IMG/VR virus record: IMGVR_UViG_3300008114_000012
Location: 62,001 to 126,000 of that record
Length of the DNA stretch: 64,000 bases
Reading direction: 5' to 3' (one strand)
Origin: a virus
A program made the translations under genes and the position numbers. This document shows positions 20,501 to 29,588 of this stretch, in pieces (the stretch's first letter is position 1; each line of letters opens with the position of its first letter). The notes beneath the pieces are model-generated. The model ran no database searches. It had not been told where the DNA came from and worked only from the letters and a program-made list of their open reading frames with translations.

Positions 20501-20560
20501 AGTAGTGGTATTTTGTTAGAAATAAATGTAGGTATAGAATTTACAATAAGTTGTAATTAA
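17555..20560 (+). CDS. Large baseplate/tail structural protein with KGTR motif
   Basis: This is a 1001-aa structural protein. The central part carries a pattern seen in phage baseplate or tail proteins: a helical region (QLLKNLAQTLGFNTDISPIT), then YYRNLCLNAAFLFKSKGTRK followed by SIEVLMRLIGAP. That LLKSKGTR-x-S-(I/V)-x2-L layout resembles the region of tail proteins that connects to receptor-binding parts. The flanks are beta-rich and Tyr/Trp-rich. The C terminus has a Cys cluster (CKPCTVTDNIFTDNCPVQTATC), possibly a disulfide or metal-stabilised unit. Both gene ends overlap neighbours by one base (TAATG). The exact T4 equivalent is not clear. Confidence 0.68.
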   Translation: MAIKKFTCPPQASGQGSFSDNLVGFQLTTGGGLTQANFEFSTGVVEKVNRTFNTGTFSDPVSLDSLGIGSVNQSKLIFENNFKVYPNFDLSQITNFVQYGSMSKRMSASITTVISKFPAGIEVNKLGMDYTKGATAYNIVYYPIDDQSSMEISVAKMANPFGVDFTVNATRNLQLKEVQVSPLRNMTVEYINYSLYVNGVGYNIKRIIPTDSLSTGVLKIYVEGRPFSGVTDVSDTLIIRPNDQQVSKVFNEDLDEVENFLLNRNLTPIYTAAFKIPLEADDGRFYVATQNISWPLDGRWNLDIRTPNFTNYIEKIGEASENFDGYLTNLVSRFLVTGAFKDFDTQGQKVEKILQIFGRSFDDTKKYITALGFMNSVNYNTGNDIPSQLLKNLAQTLGFNTDISPITNSDFLSSVFGQKNNDKSSFAGVSIQQTPDELNYQYYRNLCLNAAFLFKSKGTRKSIEVLMRLIGAPDALVDFNEYVYVADQKIKLSQFDKKFALISGGTYLEQVAVLDPTDVFSIFGVKYTGFTTNFIIDDVNIGIGAYPIDEQGYPIAPNDTENYFFQIGSGWFESTPKHRSPAQPNLTTSVFTGANPDYQTSLIPYTYGQIYLDRYRNFPYMSMGFKLTQIPDNNKSWTDAETGLRENLDGNFNARYYVDNEKLVLNAKNIDLFMNPGQGLLYDVWYMSRQYNYPIANQGLGWVQPTRCNPDPYTMYPSRDGVDWTVINPQPRQKTFFEFAQTFWQNTINVRNRQYFGAYPTLESIYWRYLESQKNVGIENNNFNYQSMMEYVQDMGDYWIRLVEQMIPATTLWNTGIKYENSIFHRQKYVWRRQAGCQIVAIPCKPCTVTDNIFTDNCPVQTATCSLYPWNPNSSQIQSFAAILGNIVNKYLTNNGLSLNQCVSDSINSIWYVDIRLQGIQLTQYPFFNGVGYNLDGLSYPSNSDWYNGINEALMSLSNYGYSYYLTDTDEVVVINNICSLNSSGILLEINVGIEFTISCN

Positions 20561-23500
20561 TGGCGATATGTAGTTTAACATATAGATTATCAGTGACTGG
20601 CGATTGTACTAACCAAGGTCTTGGGGCGTTCAATCTTCAGGTACAAGGTAGGGCTCCGTTTTTTTACCAATTTTTTTCACCATTTGACGACCCATTACCA
20701 ATCCCTTTTGGGGATGGGGTAAGTGAGTTAACTATAAGTAATCTAACACCAAACACGTATTCATTACAAATCACAGATAGTTGTGTCCCACCCACTAGAC
20801 AAATAGTTAACGTAATAATATCTGATGGAGTATGTGTTTCTTTATTGGACCATGCAAATACAACTTGTGATGCACCAAACGGGTCGATTACCGCAAGAAC
20901 TGATAATAACTTACAATTAACCCAATATTTTTTATATGAAAACACAAGAGGTTATGTTACTTCAGGAGTTTCTTCTTTAGATGATTTTGTTTTCAGAGAT
21001 TTGTCAGGAGGTACTTATTATGTGGTGGTAAATGACGGAGGGGGATGTACAGGTAGGTCTGAAAGTTGTATAATTAAACCCTCAACTCCGTTTGATTACG
21101 GTTTTTACATAGTAAACGATTCACCATGTACAACTAACACCGGTAAAGTATTCGTAACCGGCCTAACGGGAACCGAACCATACACGTATCAATGGAATAC
21201 TGGAAGTATTGAACCTTCGATAACAGGTTTATCAAATGGTAATTATTCTGTCACAGTAGTTGATGCGACAGGATGTAGGAAATCAAAAAATGTTACAGTA
21301 GGTATGGTAAGGGCGATAGGGGTTGCTGAATTGATTACTATCCCACCGTCTTGTTCGGGTAATGATGGTCAAATAACCATAGTAGTTACAGGAGGAACAA
21401 CTCCATATTATTATCTTGGTAGTAATGGACAAAGTTTAATTACTTTTAGCGAAACATTTAGTTTAACTGGAATACCATCTGGTAACTATTCCATTACAAT
21501 CACTGACGCAGCCTTATGTTCTACTAGTATTTCACAAACACTTGTAACCCCAAATGGATTTACTATAGGAAACATTGGAGTTGTTAACTCAACTTGTAAC
21601 AATTCTTCAGGAGCATTGAGCCCCATAACACTAATTGGAGGAAACCCCCCATTTACGTATACTCTTACTTATCCATCGGGTAATTCGATACAGCAAACAG
21701 TAAACGGGAACTCAAATCAGTTTCAAGGACTATCCGCCGGCACATATACACTAACAATTTCAAATGGTCCGTGTACTTTCACAAATACGTATACAATTAA
21801 TAATATTGAAAAATATACCGTAACGACTTCCTCCACAGGAACAACCTGTAATGGTAGTAATGGTAGTATATCTGCAAGAGTATCTTCAGGGTTTACCTTA
21901 CCTTTAAGTTATCAATTAACAGGGCAACCTACAATTAGTAATACATCACAGACCGTAGTCACATTTAACAATTTATTTTCAGGTAGTTACCAATTAACAG
22001 TAACTGACGCTTTACTATGTTCACAAGTACAAAATGTAACGGTAACCGCAGCTGATAGCATTGATTTTTCTATGGCAGGAACCAATCTAAATTTTGGTAA
22101 CGATGGAACAATTCAGGTTTATATAACCGAAGGGCCTGCACCTTATAATATACAATGGAGTGATAATGTTAATGGTCAAACAGGTTTGAATTTAACTAAT
22201 CTTTCAGCCGGAACATATAGTGTTCTTATTACCGATGCTAATGGGTGCCAATTGAGTCATCAATTGACTTTGGTAGGGTATAATAACAGAGGTGGATATG
22301 AAACGTATAACTATTGCCAAACAGAGTTTGTATCAAATGGTTTAACAGTTTTAAAGAGACCCCAAAATATGTTTTTAGAAGGGTTTTACGATTTAACTTC
22401 GGGTGAAACGAACTGTATTTTAAATGAGGCTATTTTTACTGCGGTAATTAGTGTTGATGGGACAGTTGTCGAGCAACCATTTTATACAAGTAACAGTTTA
22501 GGTGACTATCCATCAGACCAATTGTGGTTTAATACGATAGATTCTATTTTAACATCTTTCGATTCAATTGGTAATGTCACCATAGACCCTGCTCAAAATA
22601 GTATAACTCTTCAAAGTAGTTGTACTGATAGTGGATTAAGTTTGAACAGTGCTGAAGTAAGCGTTGATTTCAAAATTTCGTATGACATTTCCTGTGTATG
22701 TAAAGTTATACCAATACCAGGACCTGTATTTAACACATGTGATATGATATATACCGACGCTTCATCCCAAATATATAATTATGTTTTAAGTTCAGATACG
22801 AGCACTTTATTAAGTGTTGATGGATATAATTTTGATACCCCAAGTATTGCCTATACCAATACAAAATTGTGGGCGTACACTACATCAGCCGGTTCAACCT
22901 CAATTAGAGAATGGGATATTACTCTGAATCCATTTACCGCTTTATATAATAGAACAATAACTTTAGGATTTGCGATTGGTAATGCAATAGGAGTTAAATC
23001 AGGTAATATATTAATTACAACAAATGCGGATGTAACACCTAATAGATATATTGAAATAAATGTTTCAGGAATATCTCCTGTTGTTACAAATAAAGTTAAT
23101 TTAGAAAACTTCGAAGAAGTTGTAGGAAGTATAGTTAATGGAAATGACGGAAACTTCTATGTGTTAATTCAAAATAATCTGAATGAACCATTTGTCGATT
23201 ATTACTTAAAAATCGTTAGTACTTTCGATTATTCGACTACATTCACATTGGAATTAACACCTACTATAGTAGGTGTTCCTTCAGGATTATTCTTTAATCC
23301 TGATTTGGTAAATAATTCTATAATTTATTTGGTTGATGATGCTGCTAATATATATCAAGTCACTTTATCCCAACCAAATAGCGTATTATCATATGGTTCT
23401 ATCGGAGGAGCGGTAATAACCCCTAGCTTATATCAAGGTAATAGTTGTTTCACACCAGAATTTGTTTTACCAACATTACCATGTGGACAAAATAGTACAT

Positions 23501-24048
23501 TAGGGTTTATTAACCTGAATAATACAACAGGTGGTTATTTTGTAACAAGAGTTAATTTGGGGTCTGCAACAGGAATTGCAGAATTAACAATACAGGGAAG
23601 TACTAATTCTAGACACCAAATAATTTGGAATGGAAACATAGTTGCTGACTCATTATTCTTGACTGGTGTAAATGATAATGCGGGTTTGAATATTAGTATT
23701 AATGAAATTATACAATACACCCAATTAAATAAATATAATTATACTCCTGGTACCGGTAATGCTACTCAAGTATTCCCTAATTCAGATTGGACCTCAAATG
23801 GAACAATAAATGTTAGCTATACTGCTAATGATGTTGCTCCATTAACTCCGCAAAGATTGTTTGGTTCGGTTGGAAATCAAATAGGGGTTGTGGAGAATTA
23901 CCCGACTCCGGCTTCTTTAGCAAGTGATACTGATATAAAACTTCAGTTTACAAAAACTTTACCAAACCCAACTTACGTTGAAATTGTTACTATTTGTGCG
24001 GCTTTTGCGGGGGGTAATTACGAATTTAATATGAGATGTATAACCTAA
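20560..24048 (+). CDS. Tail fibre/adhesin with SprB-type repeats and a beta-propeller module
   Basis: This 1162-aa protein contains a series of about six SprB-like repeats between residues 60 and 575. Each is about 85 aa with the pattern C-x2-(S/N)(D/N)G-x-(I/A), a central PPYxY or similar, and an ending such as GLSNGNYSVTVVDATGC or LSAGTYSVLITDANGC. SprB repeats are typical of Flavobacterium gliding adhesins. A unique domain (about 585-715) follows. Then comes a propeller-like module (about 726-970) with IAYTNTKLW and REWDITLNPFTALYNR, the same module seen seven times in the giant gene at 39592. The C-terminal 190 residues are beta-rich. No signal peptide is present, as expected for a virion protein. 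It probably forms a host-binding fibre or spike. Confidence 0.78.
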   Translation: MAICSLTYRLSVTGDCTNQGLGAFNLQVQGRAPFFYQFFSPFDDPLPIPFGDGVSELTISNLTPNTYSLQITDSCVPPTRQIVNVIISDGVCVSLLDHANTTCDAPNGSITARTDNNLQLTQYFLYENTRGYVTSGVSSLDDFVFRDLSGGTYYVVVNDGGGCTGRSESCIIKPSTPFDYGFYIVNDSPCTTNTGKVFVTGLTGTEPYTYQWNTGSIEPSITGLSNGNYSVTVVDATGCRKSKNVTVGMVRAIGVAELITIPPSCSGNDGQITIVVTGGTTPYYYLGSNGQSLITFSETFSLTGIPSGNYSITITDAALCSTSISQTLVTPNGFTIGNIGVVNSTCNNSSGALSPITLIGGNPPFTYTLTYPSGNSIQQTVNGNSNQFQGLSAGTYTLTISNGPCTFTNTYTINNIEKYTVTTSSTGTTCNGSNGSISARVSSGFTLPLSYQLTGQPTISNTSQTVVTFNNLFSGSYQLTVTDALLCSQVQNVTVTAADSIDFSMAGTNLNFGNDGTIQVYITEGPAPYNIQWSDNVNGQTGLNLTNLSAGTYSVLITDANGCQLSHQLTLVGYNNRGGYETYNYCQTEFVSNGLTVLKRPQNMFLEGFYDLTSGETNCILNEAIFTAVISVDGTVVEQPFYTSNSLGDYPSDQLWFNTIDSILTSFDSIGNVTIDPAQNSITLQSSCTDSGLSLNSAEVSVDFKISYDISCVCKVIPIPGPVFNTCDMIYTDASSQIYNYVLSSDTSTLLSVDGYNFDTPSIAYTNTKLWAYTTSAGSTSIREWDITLNPFTALYNRTITLGFAIGNAIGVKSGNILITTNADVTPNRYIEINVSGISPVVTNKVNLENFEEVVGSIVNGNDGNFYVLIQNNLNEPFVDYYLKIVSTFDYSTTFTLELTPTIVGVPSGLFFNPDLVNNSIIYLVDDAANIYQVTLSQPNSVLSYGSIGGAVITPSLYQGNSCFTPEFVLPTLPCGQNSTLGFINLNNTTGGYFVTRVNLGSATGIAELTIQGSTNSRHQIIWNGNIVADSLFLTGVNDNAGLNISINEIIQYTQLNKYNYTPGTGNATQVFPNSDWTSNGTINVSYTANDVAPLTPQRLFGSVGNQIGVVENYPTPASLASDTDIKLQFTKTLPNPTYVEIVTICAAFAGGNYEFNMRCIT

Positions 24049-24078
24049 AGAATAAATTAAAAGATTACTTAAAAATAA

Positions 24079-26553
24079 ATGGCTGCTAATTTTTATAATT
24101 TTGAATTTTGTTGTAGTAATTTAGGAACAACCATATCGGCAAATGATATTGGTCAACCAAGTTTTGCGTCAAATCAGGTCTATTTTTTAGAATCATTAAT
24201 TTTGTCAGGATGTGTGAGGGCCATAAGTGTTTCCTCATCCCCAGCAGGTGAAATCATATTAGATGATGCGAATTATACTCTAACCAGTTATAATAGTTGT
24301 TCATTGTGTACAGGGTCAACTGGTGGATGTTTCCCACCTGTGCCAACCCCAACTCCTACAATCTATTATAGTTCAGATACTAGATGTGGTAATGGAATAC
24401 TAAAAAGAAATGAATGTGACCCTATAGTTATATTCCCAATGGGAGTTCAATGTGTTGGTGCAAATCCAACTTTGACGACAATACCTGATGGGTCTTTGTC
24501 ACTAATAATCACAGGTGGAACACCACCTTATACTGTTACGTGGAGTACTGGAGGTAATGGATTACTTCTAACTAATTTAGGTGTTGGGAGCTATAGCTCA
24601 ATTGTTGTGGATTATTATGGTGATTTCACGGCTTATACTACTTGTACTTTAACCGCTCCAACTCCAGTGCCTACAGAAACTAGATTAACCAACACACCAA
24701 CAGTTACACAAACAGTTACGCCGACCCCGGACCCTAGTTATCCTTCATTCTGCTTAACATTGACTAATATTAGGCCACCACAAACAATTAACATGTATTT
24801 TACATATACTGGGGAATTGTTAAACAGTATGCCTCAGTATTTAAGTAATAATAACTATAATATATATTGGTCCACAGACCAAGTCCCTAATAGTTGGGTA
24901 TTAGACGGCACACTAACCCAAGGTAATGTTATAAACTATACAACAGATATCACACCGTTATCAGGGTGGGTATTTTTGGACCCGCAAAATCAAGGGTCTG
25001 TTACAGGTATTTTAGGTGAATGTGCATCTTACGGAAATTTGTGTTTTACTTATAGACAAATCAAAGGTCCTGGTGACCCATTATATGAAGGTGTAATTGA
25101 TTTATTTTATACAGGACAGATTAATGGGTATCCTTCATGGCAATCTTCTGATGGTACGTATATTCTTACTTGGCAAACTACTAATGGAGGTAGATGGGTA
25201 ATTGATTTTACAACAAATCCTAAGTATACTAATCCGACTAATTCAAATCCATCGATACCGCCATTAACAGGATGGCAACAACCTGGTACAACACCACCTA
25301 GTTTTGCAACAATATATGAAGGTAATTGTACTCCAAGTACTACAGTCGGAACAGCATCCCTCAATGGAAGTAATAACAACACAAGCGGTGGGGGAAGTGT
25401 AATCGGAGGAGGACTTGGAGGTAATACTAGCGGTTTAGTTTCTGGAAATAATTTAGGAGGGGCTTTAACAACTAATAATCCATCCACGGGAGATATACCA
25501 TTTAATGATACGGAGGGTAGAGACGGAACTACAACCCTTGGTGGATATCAATGCGAGTGTATTGCGGTTAGAACAATAAGTACTTACCCCGGAATCGCAT
25601 TTTACACAGATTGTGATGGTAATCCCGCACAGATATCTGTACCTGGAGGTATAGGAGTAAATGCGAGAGCTTGTATATGTAGAAGAGTTGGGACAACAGT
25701 AACGGGAGGGGTTATTGAAGAGCCATGTCAAACCGCTCAAAGCGCGGGGGGACAAACTTCAATAACAAATTATTGTTTAGATATTTTGGGAGATTCTTGT
25801 AATCAAAATGTTACAGGTGGAGGAACTCGTAGTGCGGTTACTACCGCAGAAGATACCGGAATAATAAATGACGGTAACATAACTTTTAGGGCTTCAGGAG
25901 GATATCCACCCTACCAGTATTCAATAGACGGAGGATTAACATATAAATCTTCACCACTGTTCAGTAAATTAGGACCTGGCAGTTATAATACAATTATAAA
26001 AGATTCTTCAGGTAATACGTACAGTAATCAGGTTACTTTGTTCGGACCTGTAGGACCTACTATTTACCAAGTATCGCTTGAAACAAGCAACGTAATACCT
26101 AGAAGTGCTTCTAATGTAACTACAAGACAATTTACATCGACTATTAAGGTAACTCCTGATTTACCCGATGGAGTTGTTCTAACTTTTGATTTAATACATA
26201 CGGATACCTTTAGAAGGTCTCCATCATTAACTGCAGCTACTTTAGTTACGAGTAGTTTACTGAAAAAGAATTCATTTAATTACACAGCATCTACGGTGGT
26301 ATCAGATACAGGTACGACTCTAAATACAAATTCAGGTTGCCAACAGAAAGTAATTTATGTAAATAATTTAACAGAAACTTGGACATCTGTAAAATACTCA
26401 AAGACGGACACACTGTCTCTAATTACATCAACTAGTGTAACAAGAAATTCAATAGACAAGTGTTACATAGGAGAATCTATTGATGATTTTACATTAACAA
26501 ATTTAACAATAAGTGGATGTAGTAATTGCGGTGTTTCAAACATTACAGTATAA
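24079..26553 (+). CDS. Tail fibre/adhesin-like structural protein with SprB-like and tandem Trp-rich domains
   Basis: This is an 824-aa protein. Residues about 125-200 form a SprB-like repeat (PDGSLSLIITGGTPPYTVTW, then LGVGSYSSIVVDYYG). A short TP linker follows ([20 protein letters not shown]). Then come two similar domains of about 90 aa, ending SGWVFLDPQNQGSVTGILGEC and TGWQQPGTTPPSFATIYEGNC, an internal duplication. A Gly/Asn/Ser-rich flexible stretch lies near 425-475. A second SprB-like unit (GGYPPYQYSIDGG, GPGSYNTIIKDSSGNTYSNQ) lies near 610-660. The start has the FCCSNLG patch also seen in related phage fibres. It is probably part of the fibre network; the function is not proven. Confidence 0.72.
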   Translation: MAANFYNFEFCCSNLGTTISANDIGQPSFASNQVYFLESLILSGCVRAISVSSSPAGEIILDDANYTLTSYNSCSLCTGSTGGCFPPVPTPTPTIYYSSDTRCGNGILKRNECDPIVIFPMGVQCVGANPTLTTIPDGSLSLIITGGTPPYTVTWSTGGNGLLLTNLGVGSYSSIVVDYYGDFTAYTTCTLTAPTPVPTETRLTNTPTVTQTVTPTPDPSYPSFCLTLTNIRPPQTINMYFTYTGELLNSMPQYLSNNNYNIYWSTDQVPNSWVLDGTLTQGNVINYTTDITPLSGWVFLDPQNQGSVTGILGECASYGNLCFTYRQIKGPGDPLYEGVIDLFYTGQINGYPSWQSSDGTYILTWQTTNGGRWVIDFTTNPKYTNPTNSNPSIPPLTGWQQPGTTPPSFATIYEGNCTPSTTVGTASLNGSNNNTSGGGSVIGGGLGGNTSGLVSGNNLGGALTTNNPSTGDIPFNDTEGRDGTTTLGGYQCECIAVRTISTYPGIAFYTDCDGNPAQISVPGGIGVNARACICRRVGTTVTGGVIEEPCQTAQSAGGQTSITNYCLDILGDSCNQNVTGGGTRSAVTTAEDTGIINDGNITFRASGGYPPYQYSIDGGLTYKSSPLFSKLGPGSYNTIIKDSSGNTYSNQVTLFGPVGPTIYQVSLETSNVIPRSASNVTTRQFTSTIKVTPDLPDGVVLTFDLIHTDTFRRSPSLTAATLVTSSLLKKNSFNYTASTVVSDTGTTLNTNSGCQQKVIYVNNLTETWTSVKYSKTDTLSLITSTSVTRNSIDKCYIGESIDDFTLTNLTISGCSNCGVSNITV

Positions 26554-26567
26554 AAAAAGTTTTTCTA

Positions 26568-26575
26568 TATTTATA
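26568..26575 (+). promoter_or_regulatory. TATTTATA motif before tail gene
   Basis: A perfect TATTTATA ends four bases before the ATG at 26580, in the 26-bp gap after a run of A and T. The spacing is the same as at 4977-4989. It is a candidate late promoter giving a leaderless mRNA. Confidence 0.4.
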
Positions 26576-26579
26576 GACA

Positions 26580-28985
26580 ATGGGATATATACTCAAAAAT
26601 ACGTCAGGATTAATAAATACAAAACTTACTGACGCAGGACGAAAAAAATTATCACAAGGTAAATTCAATATTACCTATTTTCAAATAGGTGATAGTGAAG
26701 TTTCGTACAATGGACTTGAGGATTTTTACAATCAATTTGACACAAATATTCTTGAAGCCGGATTCAACGACCATAATTCTGCCGGAGTACCACAATCAAA
26801 CAAACAGTACGTAAAATACCCTTATTATGTTGATGGTAATGGTGGAAACACCTATGGAATTCCTTACATGGATTCAATAGTAAGTCCTGTGTATAATACG
26901 GCAGTAATGAGAGGATTTTTTAATGCTGATACGTCATTTTTACCAACCTCATGGACTGTTTTAACAAATGGGCAATATGTGGTTAATTCTAACTATGTAT
27001 CAAATATGTCAACTATCAATGGTACTAACACTATTGAGTTAATATATAACGCATGTAACGCTAATACTTTAAGATTACCACAAGCCGGTGATATTGTAAC
27101 TATTTACTACGATGGTGCCGGATTTAATAATTGTGGATGTAATCCGATACAATATCCACCTTCAGCAACTCCTCCACCGTCACCATCGGCGTCAGCTGCG
27201 GTACCCGAACCATTCCCATGTTTAGTTACGCCAACACCTACCCCATCAAACCCACCATGTCCTGAACCAACACCAGTGCCATTATGTCCTCCTGAACCGG
27301 TTGCCACTTGTGAGATGACAATGTCAAGTTGTTATCATATTTTAACTTATAGAATAGTAGAAGTGTGTGGTGGTAGTATAGTTTTAGATAGACCGGCACC
27401 CGATTTTACAGTATTTAATAGTTCATGCTATGCTAGAATATTAATATATCCACCTAACATGACGGAGATATATGATAGTTACACACCACAAGCCCATTGG
27501 AATGATGATGTAATCAATTTTGAATCAATATGTGGTTATGACCAATTTGATGTTAAAATATGGAATATGAATATTCCTTGGTCTGAAGACCCTGCCGGAT
27601 TAATACCTTCTTTATACAAAGGGTATTCCTATTTTAATTCAAGAAGTTATATTGGGTCAAAAGAATTCTTTGGTTATATGTCAACAAGCGGACAAACTGA
27701 TAGTAGTTCAGTTTATTTTTATAATTCATTTGATGATAGGATAACAATTACCCCAGAAGAACAAAAGGCTATTGCAATTGTCCATTACACAAATAAAACC
27801 ATAGATTTATTTTATGGTGAAAAATTTGCAATGGAGTCAATTGACCCTGATAATCCGGTAGAAACCACGGGACAAGCAAGAAACTTCAAAGTACATCTCC
27901 CATGGATTATGTGGCATAAAAATCCTAATTGTTGCCAAGGACAAACATTTTATGTTGACCCCGAAGGATTCGACAATCTAAATTTATTCCAAGTTCATTA
28001 TCTAACGTCTAACAAGAATGAGGATATGAACGACCCTGGCATGAGATATTATCATTTATGGGACACTAATGCGAATGATGATGGATACCCAAGCAGAGTC
28101 GGTAAAGTATTCCCTGACCATAAGTTGGTTATTTTTGACGATGATGAGATAATTGCGGCTATGTCCTATAAATCGAATAGAAACTGGACTTTACCGGCAC
28201 CTAGAATTTCATTAGTTGCACCTAATACTTGTGGTGATGATAATGCGTCAACAACAGGAATATTATCAGGTAGTAATCAAACAATGTATATTACATACAG
28301 ATTTACTAACAATGTTAATTTTACAAATTCATTACACTGTAATTATTATATTAGACAACAAGGACCTAATTTAGATTGTGGTAACCCAATATCACAAAAT
28401 GTGAGTGTAAGATTTGGTCCTGAGTTTCCGTGTTTATCATGTGTAGGGTGCGGCGGCGGATGTGTTATGACATCAGGGTTCTTTGCTGAAAATATTGAAA
28501 TAATCTGTCAAATAGTTGAAGGAAATCAAAGACCAATTCCTGACGAATGGAAAATAATTGATTTTACATCTCAAATAAGTAATACAATTGTAGATGGATG
28601 TATTTTACAAAGTGGATTAACCGCATCTACATTTGTAATCACTCAAGAATTATATGACGCCGCTGATTATTATAATCTCAACGATTATATTCCTATGGTT
28701 AGTTTAAACCCATCTGGTCAAACCTTAAATTTTGGTGATGAGTATTATTTCTATGGTAATATAGAAACGGATATTCAAGCAACCATTTATGAGATGAGGT
28801 ATAAGGTTAATTTGAGTTTCTCTGAATTTTTGGTACCGTCTAATCCTACTTACAATGGTGGTAGTAGTTACATTACCGACATTGGTCTTTACGATAATGA
28901 AAAAAATCTTATGATTATATCGAAAATGCAGTCACCTGTATTAAGACAGGGTATTCAGCAATTTTTGGTAAAATTTGATTTTTAA
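26580..28985 (+). CDS. Tail/baseplate protein with N-terminal LTDAGRKKLSQG/GDSE module
   Basis: This 801-aa structural protein begins MGYILKNTSGLINTKLTDAG, then RKKLSQGKFNITYFQIGDSE. This matches a module seen at the N terminus of many phage tail or baseplate proteins (tail-fibre-like L-T-x2-G-R-x2-L-x2-G, then F-x-(I/F)-GDSE). A Pro-rich Cys-containing linker (PPPSPSASAAVPEPFPC and on to about residue 245) separates it from a large aromatic beta-rich body. Cys clusters near 620-635 (CLSCVGCGGGC) suggest disulfide or metal stabilisation. The C-terminal part ends YDNEKNLMIISKMQSPVLRQ, typical of tail proteins whose last domain reports position on the fibre. This is the last gene of the first structural block. 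Confidence 0.75.
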   Translation: MGYILKNTSGLINTKLTDAGRKKLSQGKFNITYFQIGDSEVSYNGLEDFYNQFDTNILEAGFNDHNSAGVPQSNKQYVKYPYYVDGNGGNTYGIPYMDSIVSPVYNTAVMRGFFNADTSFLPTSWTVLTNGQYVVNSNYVSNMSTINGTNTIELIYNACNANTLRLPQAGDIVTIYYDGAGFNNCGCNPIQYPPSATPPPSPSASAAVPEPFPCLVTPTPTPSNPPCPEPTPVPLCPPEPVATCEMTMSSCYHILTYRIVEVCGGSIVLDRPAPDFTVFNSSCYARILIYPPNMTEIYDSYTPQAHWNDDVINFESICGYDQFDVKIWNMNIPWSEDPAGLIPSLYKGYSYFNSRSYIGSKEFFGYMSTSGQTDSSSVYFYNSFDDRITITPEEQKAIAIVHYTNKTIDLFYGEKFAMESIDPDNPVETTGQARNFKVHLPWIMWHKNPNCCQGQTFYVDPEGFDNLNLFQVHYLTSNKNEDMNDPGMRYYHLWDTNANDDGYPSRVGKVFPDHKLVIFDDDEIIAAMSYKSNRNWTLPAPRISLVAPNTCGDDNASTTGILSGSNQTMYITYRFTNNVNFTNSLHCNYYIRQQGPNLDCGNPISQNVSVRFGPEFPCLSCVGCGGGCVMTSGFFAENIEIICQIVEGNQRPIPDEWKIIDFTSQISNTIVDGCILQSGLTASTFVITQELYDAADYYNLNDYIPMVSLNPSGQTLNFGDEYYFYGNIETDIQATIYEMRYKVNLSFSEFLVPSNPTYNGGSSYITDIGLYDNEKNLMIISKMQSPVLRQGIQQFLVKFDF

Positions 28986-28988
28986 TCT

Positions 28989-29588
28989 ATGAAACAAACA
29001 TTAAAGGAAAGTCCAAAAGTTCTTGGATTAGATGTGAGCACGAAAACAATAGGGTGGGCCTTGTTTGATATTCAGACAAAACAATTACTAGAATTAACTC
29101 ACATATCACCAATTCCTAAACCAAAAGAGGATAATAAAATCAAAGAACTCCTTTTGAAAAGTGAAATTTTCAGAACAAAACTAGAAAAGTATGTAGGTCT
29201 TGGAATTACAAATGTAATTATAGAAGAACCATTATTAAACTCTAATAATGTTTATACCATTCAGACACTTTTAAGATATAACACACTTATAACTAAAGAG
29301 ATATATGATGTGTTAGGTATTGTACCGGAATTTATATCAACATATAATTCACGTAAATCGGCGTTTCCTGAACTAGTTAGACAAAACGACAAAAACAAAT
29401 ACGTCCTATTCGGAGGATATCCTAAAGATTGTGATAAGAAACAAATAATTTGGGACTTGGTGGCCAAGAGAGAACCTCAAATTCAATGGCAATACACAAG
29501 AAACAATACGCTCAAAAAGGAAAATTTTGACCAATCTGATGCGTATTGTTGCGTGTTAGGATATATGAAACAAGAAAGTATTTGGTAA
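28989..29588 (+). CDS. RuvC-like Holliday junction resolvase / RNase H-fold nuclease
   Basis: This 199-aa protein has an RNase H fold of the RuvC type, likely to resolve branched replication or packaging intermediates. Asp15 in VLGLDVSTKTIGWALF is the first catalytic acid, and the Glu pair in NVIIEEPLL (near 80) provides the second. The C-terminal FDQSDAYCCVLGYM (near 183) gives the final Asp. T4 uses endonuclease VII instead, so this is a substitute resolvase. It follows the last tail gene by three bases and meets the leftward lytic transglycosylase tail to tail, with stops at 29588 and 29589 abutting. Confidence 0.82.
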   Translation: MKQTLKESPKVLGLDVSTKTIGWALFDIQTKQLLELTHISPIPKPKEDNKIKELLLKSEIFRTKLEKYVGLGITNVIIEEPLLNSNNVYTIQTLLRYNTLITKEIYDVLGIVPEFISTYNSRKSAFPELVRQNDKNKYVLFGGYPKDCDKKQIIWDLVAKREPQIQWQYTRNNTLKKENFDQSDAYCCVLGYMKQESIW

